Below are positions 48,129 to 61,440 of a stretch of DNA of 64,000 nucleotides, piece after piece. The number at the start of each line of letters is the position of its first letter. The first letter of the stretch is position 1. The notes beneath the pieces are model-generated. The model had not been told where the DNA came from, did not search any database, and saw only the letters and a list, made by a program, of their open reading frames with translations. Source of the DNA: Manis javanica (lineage: Eukaryota; Chordata; Mammalia; Pholidota; Manidae); assembly GCF_040802235.1 (NCBI RefSeq), contig NC_133164.1:117074302-117138301 (forward strand), given 5' to 3'. The translations under genes were made by a program, and so were the position numbers.

Positions 48129-51070
48129 AAGAATTTGTTTCTTCCTGCTCCAGGTCTTGAAACTTGGAATCAATTCCTAATTTTTATTTTTGTAAAGCAG
48201 CAACTTACTTCATAGGTTCCTGTAGGCTTACATATCACTATTAATATAAGGCACCTAAATCTCAATAGATCACAGATATTCCTATTGTCACTAGACACCA
48301 CTGTTCTTACATTCCAGTTCTAGATCTTTCTAAGTGCCTTTGATTTCTGAAAAAATTACAGCTTTCTGGTTTTAACATTTCTGACTTCTGAGCTGTTATT
48401 ACTATGAGTATGTTCTCTTCAGTTCAGATTGGTATTGAATTTATTTCTCTAAAGGAAAAAACAACAACAAGAAATACATAAGGATAATAATTTTCTTTTT
48501 CTCTAAATAAATATTGGGACTTTCTGCTCTGGTTGAAATGTAATCATATTAAGGAAGTAAAAATTCTACTTTGTTTCAATAACCAGCATGTTGGTAGTAT
48601 ATTTTATCTCCAGAACACATAAGTATGCTACCCATCTCTCCAGACTGAAAAAGAGAAACACATACTACAAGCAGAAATATTGGTATAAAATGTCAAATTG
48701 ATAGAGTATTTATTCAGTTCCGGAAACAAATGGGTTACGACAACCTTCAGTCTTGGAAATGTAGCATTAATGGAAAATGCAGGGAAATTGGAGGAAATGA
48801 GGATATGCATTCTAGCAAAGGACAAGTGTTAATTTTAACTGTTACCATTACCAGGTGGAAACAGCAGAAAGTCTAAAAGGCGCTTGCAGTTCTGCCAATT
48901 TGAATTTTTTCTTTCATTATGTATTCATTTTACATAAAAGATATTTTCTGAGAGGACGTGTAAAACAAAAGAATATAAATGAATATATTTTGTGCATTTT
49001 TATAAAACACTTTATAATTTGCCAAAGCAGCAGTTCATTCTTTATGAAAGTATTGCAAATATACTAAACTATTAATAACAAACATTTTTATTTAGCTTAA
49101 GTTCATCATTTTCTATCTAGAAAATACCATATTGAAAATTAAAGATTTAACGTTGAAACACATCATTTGAATGCAACTAGGGCTACATAGTTTGAAAAAT
49201 AACAATAACAATGCATAATACTAAAATATAGTTCCTCAAGTGAAATAGGAGAAAAAATATTTTATATAATGTATGAAAAACAATATTTACTTAATAAAAT
49301 CCCAGAATAGGATAGGTGCAAAAATGGTAAAATAGGCCATTGGAAAGAAAAAGGTTTGAATATAGAAACTAAGCTGATTACAGAAATACTAGCATTATAT
49401 GGATTTTTTTGATACATTGGCATATAAAACTGCATGTGTATATGTGAACTAGATCACTGATTTACGGTTTTTTATAATGAGTTGAGACTAAAAATCACAT
49501 TTCCCCACATTTCCTCAATTCTTCTCATATCCTTTCTGCTCCATCTTTTCCATGATTTAGATCATACAAGCCATATCCCATTGTTTTGAATGAGAGAAAT
49601 TAAAAGGGAATAATAAACACTTCGGTCTCAATAAATATCACTAAAACACATGTGACCACTTCTCTAACCATCCACAATGAAACTCAGCTTCAGATGAAGC
49701 ACTTACAATAATTACCCATTAATCTAATACTAAATGAATTTAGTAGCTATTCTGCTTATAAAATAATGGCTTCCAGAGGAGTTTTGGGAAAATGTTACCC
49801 AATCTCTTCTGTAATGTACATTGTTTTTATTTAAAAGAACACAAAAGTAAATATGACAATACCTCGACTAGTATAAATTCTGAGAATTCGATTTGCTTTA
49901 GCTACTCTTTCCACTTGTCGGCATCTTCAAAAATGCTCAGTATAACATGGAATGTTTGCAATAGTTATAACTGTATAACAAATTCTTCCTTAACACATAC
50001 AGTTTCACTTTTTAAATACAAGGTAATCATTTAAAATACATGTTATTTCCATTTTGGGTGCTTTTAAAATAAACATGTATTTTGTTTCCTAGTCATTTCT
50101 ATACATTAGAAATATAATTATCAAAATTTTAAACAGAATGTATTTTAAATTTAATTCTGTAAAAATATACATATAGTTGGCAGATCATTTCTATCAAAAC
50201 ACTGCAGGTATAGAAATATTATTTTCCTACTTTTATCATTTCAACCCTAGCAGTCCTGGCCCCTTGTGTTTGCATGCAGTTCTTCCCTCTAATCTGCAAG
50301 ACTTCCCGATTCAGAAGAGAGCCAGACTAATGACACTACCAGACGCGTTGTGTCTGGAAAGCACTGATAATGCGCCACGTGCATTAATGACATCTGCATG
50401 CCTAAACACCCTGAGACGTCAATGGATCTTGGAACCATAAAGCTATAGCCAGCGATTTCCTTTTTTCCAGCAGTGTGGAATGTGTTTCTTTGTCGTGCTT
50501 GCCTTCTAGTGGCTTCTGAAATCAATACGCATGGAAAAGCAGATCATTTTTAATAGGGTCACTTTATTAGCTTAAGAGCTAAAATGTTATCCTAACCGAA
50601 TACTGATTTGTTCTCAAACATATAAATATAAATAGCTTCCTCTAGAGGGTCATTTCGATCAATATTGAGTTTGCCATAGGCTCTTTCGGTAGAGATAATG
50701 GAGTAATGGTGAAGGGTGTGATGAGCCGAGAATTTTAACTGAGTTAATGTTAGCTAGTTTTCCAGAACCTGGAGAAAAACAGAAAATGACCTAAAGAAGG
50801 CAGGACAAAGGGAAGTTTAATTCCACAAACTGCCATCATTTATCAAATATTTTTTAGCAAGACTTAGATAAGCTCCCAGATATAATTTAGGTTTTAGAAG
50901 TGTTCAACCTGCTTTATTTTACAATCTTTGTGTACCTTTCCAAATGACTTCTTTGGTAATATAACCTTCTCATCTATAATTCACTGTATATTTCAGACCA
51001 AGTGTTGAGTAATTCTGTAATTTAGAGAAAAGGGCTGATTTTTTACTTTGGGCAGGTCCTTCACTATCTA
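48129..51070. other. Intergenic, mostly AT-rich
   Basis: No gene or recognisable transposon. The block at 50330-50450 has better-balanced composition and a cluster of palindromic motifs, annotated separately. Confidence 0.42.
50335..50425. promoter_or_regulatory. Motif cluster (E-box, homeobox-like, CRE-like)
   Basis: Within about 90 bp lie five CpGs, the E-box cacgtg (50376-50381), attaatga (50383-50390), the palindrome tgcatg/gcatgc (about 50396-50402) and the CRE-half palindrome gacgtc (50415-50420). Such retention of CpG motifs in AT-rich DNA can mark a conserved regulatory element. There is no direct evidence of function. Confidence 0.25.
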
Positions 51071-51071
51071 A

Positions 51072-51280
51072 TAATAATGGTGGATGTTTATAGAGTGTTT
51101 CTTATCAGCCCATATTTGCTCCACAGTTTAACACATTATAAATACACTGCCTCCCCTACCCCAGTTTTTTTTTTTTTTTAGCAGATTAGGCGATTGTAAT
51201 ATATGGCAAAGCGCACAGCTCTTCATGCAGTATGAGTTAGAACTCAAGTCTATGTCTAAACACTATGATCTTGAATATTG
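51072..51280 (-). repeat. MIR SINE with internal poly(T), minus strand
   Basis: Reversed MIR: tggatgtttatagagtgttt (51080-51099), cagtttaacacattataaat (51124-51143), ccttttac-equivalent region replaced by 15 T residues (51165-51179), then agcgcacagctcttcatgca (51210-51229) and gagttagaactcaagtctat (51234-51253). The T-run probably grew inside the element by slippage. Confidence 0.7.
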
Positions 51281-51714
51281 CTTCACACCACTTCTATGGC
51301 TGCTTCATTAATTCCCATATCCCAGAACAGTATTTCCCACAACTAGACAATTATCTCTTGTCCCTCTCTTTATACTCTTACTTCTGAAAGACTCTGTCCA
51401 TGCCATTGTTTTCAATTTCCACCTAGAGCCTTTGACACCCTTATCTTTCATTCTAATCTGGGTGTCTTGCTTCAGGTCTACTCTTAGATTCATGTCTCCA
51501 AATCATCCCATCACTTGGATAACCGGCCGTTGTCTCTGAGTCAGCATGTTTCAGATCCAACACATTTTCTTCCTTCTCAGTACTATTTTTTTTCTATTCA
51601 TTTTTTAAATCTTTGTCAAAGCTACACTGTTTCAAAAAATCTCTGTATTACTTCAGGATGGGTTAAGGTGGCAAGAAATATGAAAAATGAATACTGAGTC
51701 TGTTGCATGACTCT

Positions 51715-51960
51715 TGCAATGATTAGGTTCATAGCATGTGACAGACAAAATTCCTGCTTTCATGGAGCCTACTATACTGTAATTGGAGAAATGGATTTTA
51801 AACATGTAAATTCACTTATAGCTGCATAATTAAAACTTAGAACAATTGCTAGGAATCAAAATTTACATTTATATTAAATAGCACAATAAAGGGATCTTCA
51901 AATAAAAATTGTGCAATAAGGCAAAAAATCTTAAAGAGGGTTTAGTATGGGAGGTATCAT
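51715..51960 (-). repeat. L2 fragment, minus strand
   Basis: The reversed L2 wording acagacaaaattcctgctttcatggagcctactatactgtaattgg (51742-51787) matches aacagacaaaaatccctgccctcatggagcttacattctagtggg. Later text (agcacaataaaggga, gggtttagtatgg) fits the same element loosely. Confidence 0.6.
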
Positions 51961-52000
51961 ACAATACCTCTGGCTAAAATTCAATGAATTCAGTGGGAGA

Positions 52001-52002
<2 letters not shown>

Positions 52003-52039
<37 letters not shown>

Positions 52040-52062
52040 TGTGTGTGTGGGTGTGCATGTGT
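52003..52062 (+). repeat. (GT)n microsatellite, interrupted
   Basis: About 60 bp of GT with internal GC GC, GG and CA interruptions. The longest perfect part is at 52003-52035. Confidence 0.95.
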
Positions 52063-52599
52063 TTAGTTGGATAAGATGGAGAGAGTTCTGAAGAATGATC
52101 TCTTGGTATTTTCCTTGTACAGTTAACTTCATGGATGGTGATGCCTTTCATGGAGCACTGAATAGGATAAGGCTTTAGAGTGAAATTGTGATATCAAGCA
52201 ACAAGAATTCTGTCTTTCTGGAAATGATGTTTTTCACATATATTCCTACTGTTGAAATTCTTATCCAGGGTCTAAATCTCATGTATCGTCTCTTGTCTAA
52301 ATGACTAAACTGACATAACAAACTCATCTTTAATTTAAATTTTTCCTCCTCTGCCACTTCTGCATCCCTATCCGTACAATTGGATAGGTTTGACCCACAG
52401 AACCTATAATTTTCTTAGAGGAAGAGATGTTTGATTTCAATGTCCTTGACCAGTTGCTCCTGCGTGAATTATGTCCTTGGGACCTTAGGTCCGCCTTCTC
52501 CCCCGGGTCATGAGGTTGTGATCACACTATTTTTCACTCTCTAACATGCACTAATCTTATTCCCATCCCCAGGAGCTGACCCAGGCTTTTAATTCTATG

Positions 52600-52920
52600 G
52601 AAGAACTATATCCCCACCACGTTCCTCTTCTTTCCTTAGGAAAGGCATGTTCACCCTTCAGGTTTCACTTTTTAAACATTTGGCACACTGTTTCCCGTTG
52701 CCCAGTCCAAATAGTGCCCCTTTATTATACTGTGAGTTGTCTTGGGTAGGAATCATTATTATAATTTATAATAATGCATTTACTTGTGTACTTGTAAATT
52801 TATAGTATATTCCCCCTAACAAGAGTATAAGTGAGCACCGTAAGAAAAGGACTTCTTTCTACTTGTGTTATCAGTGTCCAGCACATACCAGGTACTCAAT
52901 AAAAATGAAGAAGCTTGAGA
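52600..52920 (+). repeat. L2 3' region, plus strand
   Basis: The sense L2 order is seen: tttggcacactgtttcccg, tccccctaacaagagtataagtgagcacc (52811-52839), aaaaggacttctttctactt, tatcagtgtccagcacatac (52869-52888), caggtactcaataaaaatgaag (52889-52910). The last matches the L2 end cacatagtaggtgctcaataaatg. Similar but weaker L2 wording continues to about 53200. Confidence 0.72.
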
Positions 52921-53199
52921 AAGCCACGTTTTATGGTCCCTTCATGTATATTTGATCATTCAGTTTTCTACAAATTTAATTGTATGAATCTTTTTGTCAG
53001 AAATATCCTTCCTTATCCTTTTATCCATTCTATATTCTGCTCATTCTTTAAAATTCACACCGAGTTTTGATGCCTCATAATATCTCACAAGATGTCTCAA
53101 ATACATTTGCTTCCTACCAGTTTCTGTGGCATTTCATACAACGAAATAGTTATCCGTCTGTGCTTCTTTAATAGTTTCCTTGCCAGAACTGTGAACGTG

Positions 53200-56100
53200 T
53201 GGTTGATATTCTTTGCATTCCACTTTTGTGTATCTTTCAATACCTGCAGAACTACTTGGGATAAATGCTGCTTCATGATAATTTTTATTTTAGCTCTTAA
53301 AAGTTCCACTTTACCAGCTATGACATTCAAGTGAGGGTCTGAATAAAGAGTAGAAATCAGCAGGCCCAATGGTTGTATTGATTAAGGTTTTAATGAGAAA
53401 ATGTACATACTCAACAGAATAATTGAGGAAAGTGTAATGAAAGGACAAATTGAAAGTGAAATTAGCAAAGGGTGATGAAAGATACCCTGTGGCCAGCCTG
53501 AGAGCAAAGGAGAGGAATAGTTTTTAAAATCTGGAGTGCGCGCTTCCACTTTACCCCTAGCTCAGCAATCAGGAGACCAAGGGTGCAAAGATACATTCTC
53601 CCTCTCATTTCATCTCCAGTCTCCAACTGGTGTTTCTCATAGGCTGAACTCCAACTAAAACAGAGAGTGCTGTCCATTATTGCCAACTGCCCAGGGAATG
53701 AAGCAAACTAGAGACGATCTTCTGGCACAGGGGGATATCCAGGACACTTGCATTTTAGTTTGCTATCAGTATACTTGCAGTAGTAACACAGAGGCCCTGG
53801 TATACATTGACTCAAGCAAGGTGAAACTTTGTTTCTCTCCTTAATAAGTCTCCAAGCATCAATGGGTCAGCACGGGTAGGGCCTTTCTGCCCTTCTAATC
53901 ACAAAGTTTCCACCTCTGGGTCCAAAGTGGCTGCTCCAGATCCCGCCATCAGTCTTTATCCTAGGCAGTGGGAATGAGGAAATGGCGAGCAAGCACATTG
54001 CTTTTGAGCTTGATGTGCAAGAGGCATCTGTTACATCTCATTGTCCAGTACAAAGTCATCTGCCACAATGAAGGCCCAAATAATTCTTGGAGTATTACTA
54101 TTAAAGGAAGAAGGGAGAACTAATGCTGATGGAAACTATCAAGGGTGCTCCTGGCAGAGGGTTGGGTATGAAGGAACTAAGACAGAAAGAATCTTGTTTG
54201 AACACATTTATGCCTGAAGAGAATAATGATTAACAGTATTTGTAAATAAGCATCCACATAATCCTTTAGTGAATTTGCACTCCCTATCCTATATTATGCA
54301 CAATAATTCTCCTAAGTGGCTTGATTTGAACAGTCAGCTTTGCTGCATGGCTAATAAAATGTGTGTACTAAATGCATATATTCAGCTTATTGCTTCAATC
54401 AAATAAAACTCAGGGCAAATTTAATTGGATGTATTTCTAATGGCATGCACAATTGTCTTTTGCTATATGCTAATAATGTAGATATAAGTGAAATGCCATT
54501 CCCAGATAATACTGATTATACTCATTTAACTGGAAACCAACTCACATATTTAATTCTTTGATATCTCTAATGGACATTTTCACTAAGACAGTTCCCTCTC
54601 CTCAACCTCCTTGTGAGGCAGGGCAGATGCTGACACCAACAGCAGAAATTTTATCATCTTTTGGGGTAGATATACTACCCCATTTTACTCTGAGTTCATT
54701 TCATATTATGGTTCTCTCCTGTTGTACCTGTCACATCTCTAAGAGATCATTGCATGTCCCTCCCTTTTATTAAGGTAAAGAGCCACGTTACCATGGAGAA
54801 AGGGTGCAGATTTAGAAAGAGGCAATGAATGGCTAAGAGATCAGTTCTCCTGCCCTGCTCCCCCATCTCACCCTTCCTTCATTTCCAAGCTCCAATAGCC
54901 TAGTCATTTTCCCTCTTACAGGATACCCGCCTTAGGCACAAGATAATCACAGGACCCTTTCTCAAAATTGCCTGCGCTAATTGCACTTGGCTTGAAATGT
55001 CAAATGATAGACTAAGTCATTCCCTAATTAGAGATAAAACCCACAATATGCAAATTTGTGAAAAAGGTAATATGCTATAAAATAGGAGCTTAATTTACTA
55101 TGCATTTGACAAAATCAGATGCCTTCCTGCAAATGGAAAGGCATTCGGAAGCAATAAATCACTGGTGCCTGAAGGTGAGGAGATTTTGCCTTTGAGGAAT
55201 AAATGGAGCAAGAAGAGACCTAAGTCTGAATCGCCTGTTTTATAGCGGGTTCCTAAACTGTTTCTGTTTGTCCTTTTATGGACATAGGTGCCTAGTGTTA
55301 TATACACAAAATCATTTTACTCTTTTTATATTTTTGGCCACATAAAATTGTAGATATTGTGTTTGAAGTTTGTGAGTTCTAAAGTTTGAACTTTGTGAGT
55401 TCTAAATCATTGAAATCCAGATGATATTGTGTCAAGTTGATCCATCAACAACCAGTAAGTGCCAGGCGCTGTGCATTTCTGAGCTTGACCTCAGACCCCT
55501 TGTATGTGGTCATTGATTTTGTTCACAACTGCAATTGCTACACTTCAGTTTTCTAGGTAATCATAAGTGGTCATCCTATTTTAGTATTTATATGGATGTG
55601 TTAGGAAAATGTGGTTGGTTGCTGAGCCAAGTGGTGTATCCTATGTTGGCATTAACCATCTTGAACAATTTTCCGATTGCCCCTAGAATTAATTAGTATC
55701 TCATTTTTCTTCTTGTCCTTTCCTGTGTTCCTTTCAATATGCCATTTCCCCCACGTACCTGACAGAGCCACAAGAATCTAATTTGTTTGAGAAAATCAGG
55801 TTCTCTCTCACGTCCATTTTCTAAATTACTCTTTCTCAGGCTTCGCCCGAGGCTTGTTGCTCCTTTGTCACCCTGGATTTTCTCTCCTCTATCACCTAGG
55901 GGTGCCCTTCTCAAGGAGTATCCTTGTGTTCTGAATTGTAAGGCTTTCTTCTTCTTAGATAACAATCTTTTGAATAAAAACATCCTCCTTTGTCAGGATG
56001 AGAAAAGCCACAGATGAAGTAATTTTTTTTATATTTATACTTATTATTTATAGATATGTAGATTTTTGCATATCTATACATATCCTGTATTTCCATGTAC

Positions 56101-57465
56101 GACAGAAGAAATACGTTCTATTCCTGAATGAGGCGCTCACATCTAGCACAATACGTAGGCCAGAGTAGTTGCTTAGGAAAATTTAGTTGTGAGACTGTGT
56201 CCAAGAGATTCTATGCTTCAGGAACACAAGCAACAGAATTGTCAGCTCGCTGTAATTTCTCTTAAATAATCTGTAAGGGAATCCCCAGTCCAATGTCTCA
56301 AGCTTAGACGCATATACATCACCACTATTTCTTCAGGCTTTCCTAGACACTATCTGTTCCTCTAAAAACTAGATTTTTAAAACATTTCTGGACACGACTG
56401 GGGACTCATGGAATACAGTCACCTCAAACGTAAATCTTTTGCTTCAGGAGATAGAAAAGACCACCTCTCAGATGAGGGGATAGTTTCCCTGAGGCGGCAA
56501 ACAGAGGTGAGTCATGCCCTTTCTGACTCTGAGCGGATCCGGGGAGCGTTGCTGGGGTCTCTGACTGCCCTGACATTTGTCAGTGCATGTACTCACCTGT
56601 GTTGAATCCTTTGCCTTCATTAAAGCCTGTATAGGCAGGAATAATTGTTGCAACCAGTACAGGTGGTAGGATTAGCGAAACAATGCAGGATTTAATTTAA
56701 ATACAGTGAGGGCTTTGTTTGGGAGGAAGAAAGAAAAGAAAGAGAGAGTAAATCTTCTGTGATGCCAGGGGGGCCCCTGAACAATTAAGGAAAATGGAAT
56801 GTACAAGTGATCAAATCCAGTGTTGCGGAAAACAGCAAAATGGATAAAGAATGATACGAAGAAAGGGCAAATTGTCAAAGAATTTGGTTCCTTGTCTGTT
56901 TTTAGCTTTGTTAGCGGAAGTCAAAAAAGTGCCAGTTATCCAGAGTGCTAGACTCCTCCCCCCTGAGGCTAAGTTATGGACCCTCCCTAGTTAGGAATAA
57001 AAATATTATTCAAATAGGAGATTGTAAAAAATATCAGGTCATAATAGCTGTCACTGATTCTATCCCTCATTCAAAATACTGTAAAGATAAGACATTCCTA
57101 GCAGGCAATTCCTGAAAGACCAGTGGTTATTCTATCCAGCAATTTGCTTGTTTTATGGACAGATATAAACAGCTCACAGAGGATTCATTACAATGACTTT
57201 TACATGTTATTAATTGGGGGGAATTTCACTGGCTCTGCTCACAACTGAAAGGTGGGGGGGGAAATTATAGTTAACACAAGATTCTCAGTAGGCAACTACA
57301 TTCACCACTACACATCTGTGATGGGAAACTCCCTTAATCTTACCTCTAATTTATTAATCTATATTAAAGAAGGAGTTATAATAAAGGAGAAGGAAAAGGA
57401 AAACTGCCTTACGCTCCCTAAATATGTAAATATGCTGAGACTATCAGCTACTTTGAATCGGTTAT
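53200..57465. other. Intergenic, nothing firm
   Basis: No gene identified. The part at 53370-53960 is GC-richer and could be an unclassified LTR-like repeat. The part at 55690-55990 is moderately CpG-bearing. A tgagtcatgc AP-1/MAF-like site lies at 56508-56517. Two 15-bp copies of tttgtgagttctaaa lie at about 55370 and 55392. Confidence 0.4.
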
Positions 57466-57545
57466 GTCAGTAATTCTCAAACGGGGCTGACCGTGCTCCC
57501 CAGGGACATATAGCAACATCTAGAGACGGAGGTAAACATTTTTTG
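57466..57545 (+). mobile_element. MER20-like hAT element fragment
   Basis: The sequence cagtaattctcaaacggggctgaccgtgctccccagggacatatagcaacatctagagacgg matches the 5' part of MER20 (cagtggttctcaaccgggggc, cccccaggggacatttggcaatgtctggagac). Only the first third is present. Confidence 0.62.
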
Positions 57546-57649
57546 AGTTGATACTAAAAATATTTCGAATTAAAAGAGGAGGAAAAGAATCAGAAAGACT
57601 AAACCCAGTGGGAATGTTTGGAAGTTTGATTGAACATGGAATGAAAAAG

Positions 57650-57776
57650 AGGACACGGACGGTGTGCCTAACGAGGCGCCGATTTCCGCTCCCGGAGATA
57701 GGTGCCCACGCAGCACAGCTCCTTATCAAGTCTTCAGAAGCTGCAGGGGCTTCCGCTGATCCGTCCTACGGAACCC
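57650..57776. other. CpG-dense short stretch
   Basis: About 11 CpGs in roughly 125 bp (gacacggacggtg, aacgaggcgccgatttccgctcccgg, cccacgcagc, ttccgctgatccgtcctacgg) immediately follow the MER20-like fragment. The 78-codon frame across it (57548-57784) has no known domain. Confidence 0.5.
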
Positions 57777-57779
57777 AGC

Positions 57780-59049
57780 TTTGATATGGTTAAGAAATCT
57801 GAGAAAAATGCAAACCAAAAATCTGGTTTCTTTGAAGCCAAACCAGCGAAGATGATATGGGGTGATGGAGAGGGTGACCATTTAGAGTGATGGGGTGGTC
57901 AGCATTTCTCAGTACAACACGCAGTTATGGACCCAAGGCCAGTCACATTCATGCAGAAACATTTCATGGGTGAATAAAGAAACCCTGCTGGCGTTACATC
58001 AGAGCATAATGAAAATTCCCTAAATGTGTCATGGGTCTAAAGGGTGATGTGGCAAAGTCTGAGAGTCACGGTGGTCTGACTGTGGAAGGCTTAAATGGGA
58101 AAGCATGGCTCAAGGTAGAATTTGTGAAAGAAAGCTGCATAGGATTGTTTTGACCTCTCCCTGAACTCATTGAAAGCATATGATATCTGACTGGGGGTGT
58201 CTCTTCACCTATACAAGTCATTGGGAAATGTCCCACAGATATGCTATTTATATGCTTTTACTTGGATATTTCTGATGTGAACCTTTAGAATTACCAAGGT
58301 TTGGTAATTTGGAACAATACAGGTTACCTGGGGTGGAATGAGGCAGGCAAGTTCTGCTCTCACTCAGGATGTGGAGTGCTTGAGTATTTCACTTACTAGT
58401 CCAGGACAGCCTGTAAAAAATGTCGACAGATCTTGGAGAGTAACAGTGGACTGTAGATGACTAAACAAAGTGATGCTTCCGAAAGCATCAGCTACACTAG
58501 AAATGATGTTAACAAATAGGGTTATGTCACAAACTGAAGAATGCTGGTGTTCAGTTGAGATCCACTTGGCTAATGCTGTCTTTAGACTCCTAGTTCAGAA
58601 GAAAATCACAGAAATTTTGCATTCATGTGACAGCCAAGAATACATTCTCACTGCGCTCCTACAAAGATATTTGTGTTCTCCTGCTTATTGTCATAACTTG
58701 GTGAAAGGGAAGCATTAGCATTTATTTCAATGATGTAATGATGATATCTCAGTCTTAAAAGTGAGAAAGACTGAATTACAAACATGGAGTGGTCATATGA
58801 CTACTGAGGATGGCTGCTTAACCTTGCTAAATACCAGGGGTGGTGCAGATGGTAAAATCCTTAGAAGCACCTGGACATGAGCCACTATGGGGACATTCCT
58901 CAAAGAAAAATGAATGGTTATTTCTACCAGCACCAAATATTAAAAAGAGCTATGTGGTAATTTTTTAAGAATGATATGCTGCATTAGGTAGTTTCTACTA
59001 TCTCCAGTCATAAAGTTACATGAAAGAATGTTTAATTTGAAAGGGGCTC
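57780..59049. other. Intergenic, nothing recognised
   Basis: No gene. A 9-bp perfect inverted repeat, aattaccaa/ttggtaatt, with a 3-base loop lies at 58289-58309. Confidence 0.45.
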
Positions 59050-59462
59050 TGTTGCTAGTTGAATGGTACCTCCCATTCTCCACAGAAAGATATGTTGAAG
59101 TGCTGACCCCCAATACCTCAGAGTGTGACCTTATTTGGAAATAATCACTGCAGATGTAATTAGTTAAGATGTGTCCATACTGAAGTAGGGTAGGCCCCTC
59201 ATCCGCTGTGACTCGTGTCTTTACAAGAAGGTGGTCATGTGATGTCAGAGATCCCACATCAAGAACACCATGTGACAACAGAGGCAGGACTGGAGTTATG
59301 CATCCACGCAGGAATGCCAGCAATAGCTGACAAACCATCAGAGGTAGGAAGAGGATAGCAAGGTTGGTTTCAGATTTATAAACTGCTAGACAATACATGT
59401 ACATTGTTTAAAGTCATCCAGTTTGTGGTATGATGCTACAGAAGCCCTATGAAACTAGTTCA
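59050..59462 (+). mobile_element. MaLR/MLT1-type solo LTR, plus strand
   Basis: About 413 bp with strong landmarks: agaaagatatgttgaagtgc (59084-59103), cctcagagtgtgaccttatt (59116-59135), gcagatgtaattagttaaga (59150-59169), tgtcctt-like gtgtctttacaagaaggtgg (59215-59234), and gtcatccagtttgtggtatg (59413-59432). It begins tgttgctag and ends near actagttca. No internal region is attached. The minus-strand 154-codon frame (58940-59404) lies across it and is incidental. Confidence 0.75.
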
Positions 59463-61440
59463 GGTTCTGAACAATAGGCTATGTAGCAACTCCGTTGCCT
59501 ACCGTTTTGGGCCCTCACAATTACAATGTGTAGGTGTTATTAGAACTGTTAGCAATTGTCCCACATTGACTGAGTACTTGGCAGAAGTCCTTGACTGCTC
59601 CAAGGCATAGCCACTGGGGTTTGGGGAGGTTACCTGAGACTGTTACTAAGTATAGAAGCTTTGAAAGACAGCAGTTGTATTATTGGACACTGATTCAAAC
59701 TGTCTCTGCTACTGAAGGGTATGAGCTTTTGAGTCTTAAAATATTATGATACAAGTAATGTATAAGCAACATTCAGAGAGGAAAATATACAAAGAACTTG
59801 CTTCATCTAATGTAGATGGTATATTTAACTTTATGAGATGTGGAAACAATAGTAGATATCATCACATAAATAAGCAGTTGCCTTACATACCCTTGGGCAC
59901 TATTTGGACTCTCTTGAGGAGCTAATTCCAAAGCTAAATCAGCCTTCCCTTTTATCAGTTGTTGCCGGATGACACTTGTCTGGAAGGCTGTGTGTTGCGT
60001 CCAACTAATGGTCACATTCTGACAAAATTTTAAAAAGAGAAGATAAATTCCCTTGATGGGCAGAATGAATAGTGGTGTTCTTATAGTTTCAAGAAAAGCA
60101 AATTATAATAATGGTAAAGCTACATTATTGACTTATAGCAATTAAGAATGCCTGCTTAAATATCATCAAATTAAGGGTTAAGGAACCCATTTCATTTTAG
60201 GTGCAGAAAAATAGCAGGCTGAAAAGCATCATGGACAAGTTATTGCATGCCTTATCATATATCAACTAGTGGATTGTTTGAAAGATGGAAAGAATTGCTA
60301 AAACAAGTGCTTACAAAATTGAGGAATCATAAGTATCAAAAGGGGTGACTTAATGGCTGCATGGATGCAAGCTGAAGCTTAATAAGCACAGAAAGAAAGT
60401 ATCACCTGTTGAGATACTGTGGGAAAACAGGGAAGAGAGGGCGGGGTTTTGATGCACTTCCCGATGTGTATGATATTTCATTTTATCTGACTCATCCTAT
60501 AGTAGTTCTGGGACCTGGTTGCATTTATTAATTCTAGAGAAGGAATTGATATCTAATATGATGCAATGGCTTTAAAAATACCTTTAAAAATAACCGTCCC
60601 AATTCTTAATAGAAGTGGTTGTTTATGCTCCTCAAATCTATATTGATGTAATCGTTACAGTTTCTTTCCTACAGTAGAGAAGATCATGCTATAAACTTGT
60701 GATAATCTGAAGCCACTCTGTATGACTAGAAAAGGACAATCAGAGAAGCACTGGCAAGAATCATATTGATGCCAGTTATATGGGTTAAGGCCCATTGGCT
60801 GAACCAGAGGTTTCATGTAAAAATTAACTATAAATGAAAAATGGGAGGAAGAGAAGAAAACATAGATGATGTGAATAGGAGAAATGAACATTGGTTTGGT
60901 ATTTCCTGAATGGCTGAGAGTTATACCTACAGGCCCCTCAGGAGTGAAACTATCTGCCTACTGAAATTTCCTGTATTTGGAGCAGAAGGTCCAAGATGGG
61001 TTCCAGTGAAACTAAAATTTGTTCAGTCTGGATTTATCTGTGGGATGTACATCGATGATGTTAATGACACCTTGTGGATGAAAGTATCAGTAATTGGAAT
61101 CCTGTCACAACTGCTTCTCTTTTTAGAGGTTGCATTTATTTCAGAGAATTCCTTTGCAGAGGCAACATGCAGACACTGCTGCCTCCAGAATGAATGAAAG
61201 CACTTTATACAACCACAGAACCACAGTCAAACGTGTGAGTCCTCATTAGTCTAACTGATAACGACTAATCGTCAGTTATTATCAAGGCTAATATAAGGGA
61301 TGTCAGGAGGAGGACGGAGAGTGGCTTCCGCTCTAGTGTATTGACTTGAGTTATTGAATCAACGAATCATGACAAAGAACGTAGACCAGACAAAAACGTT
61401 GCCTTGCAAACGTTTACTGAATGAACAGCAACATTACTTG
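59463..61440. other. Intergenic, nothing recognised
   Basis: No gene or confident repeat. A 95-codon frame at 60910-61197 has no recognisable domain. A bulged hairpin can be drawn from aactgataacga to tcgtcagtt near 61254-61278. Confidence 0.45.

Noticed and set aside
31044..59050. Full-length endogenous retrovirus bounded by the two LTRs
   Set aside because: The 28-kb spacing is far too large and no internal retroviral sequence was seen. They are separate solo LTRs.
58940..59404. 154-codon minus-strand frame
   Set aside because: It is the antisense of a MaLR LTR.
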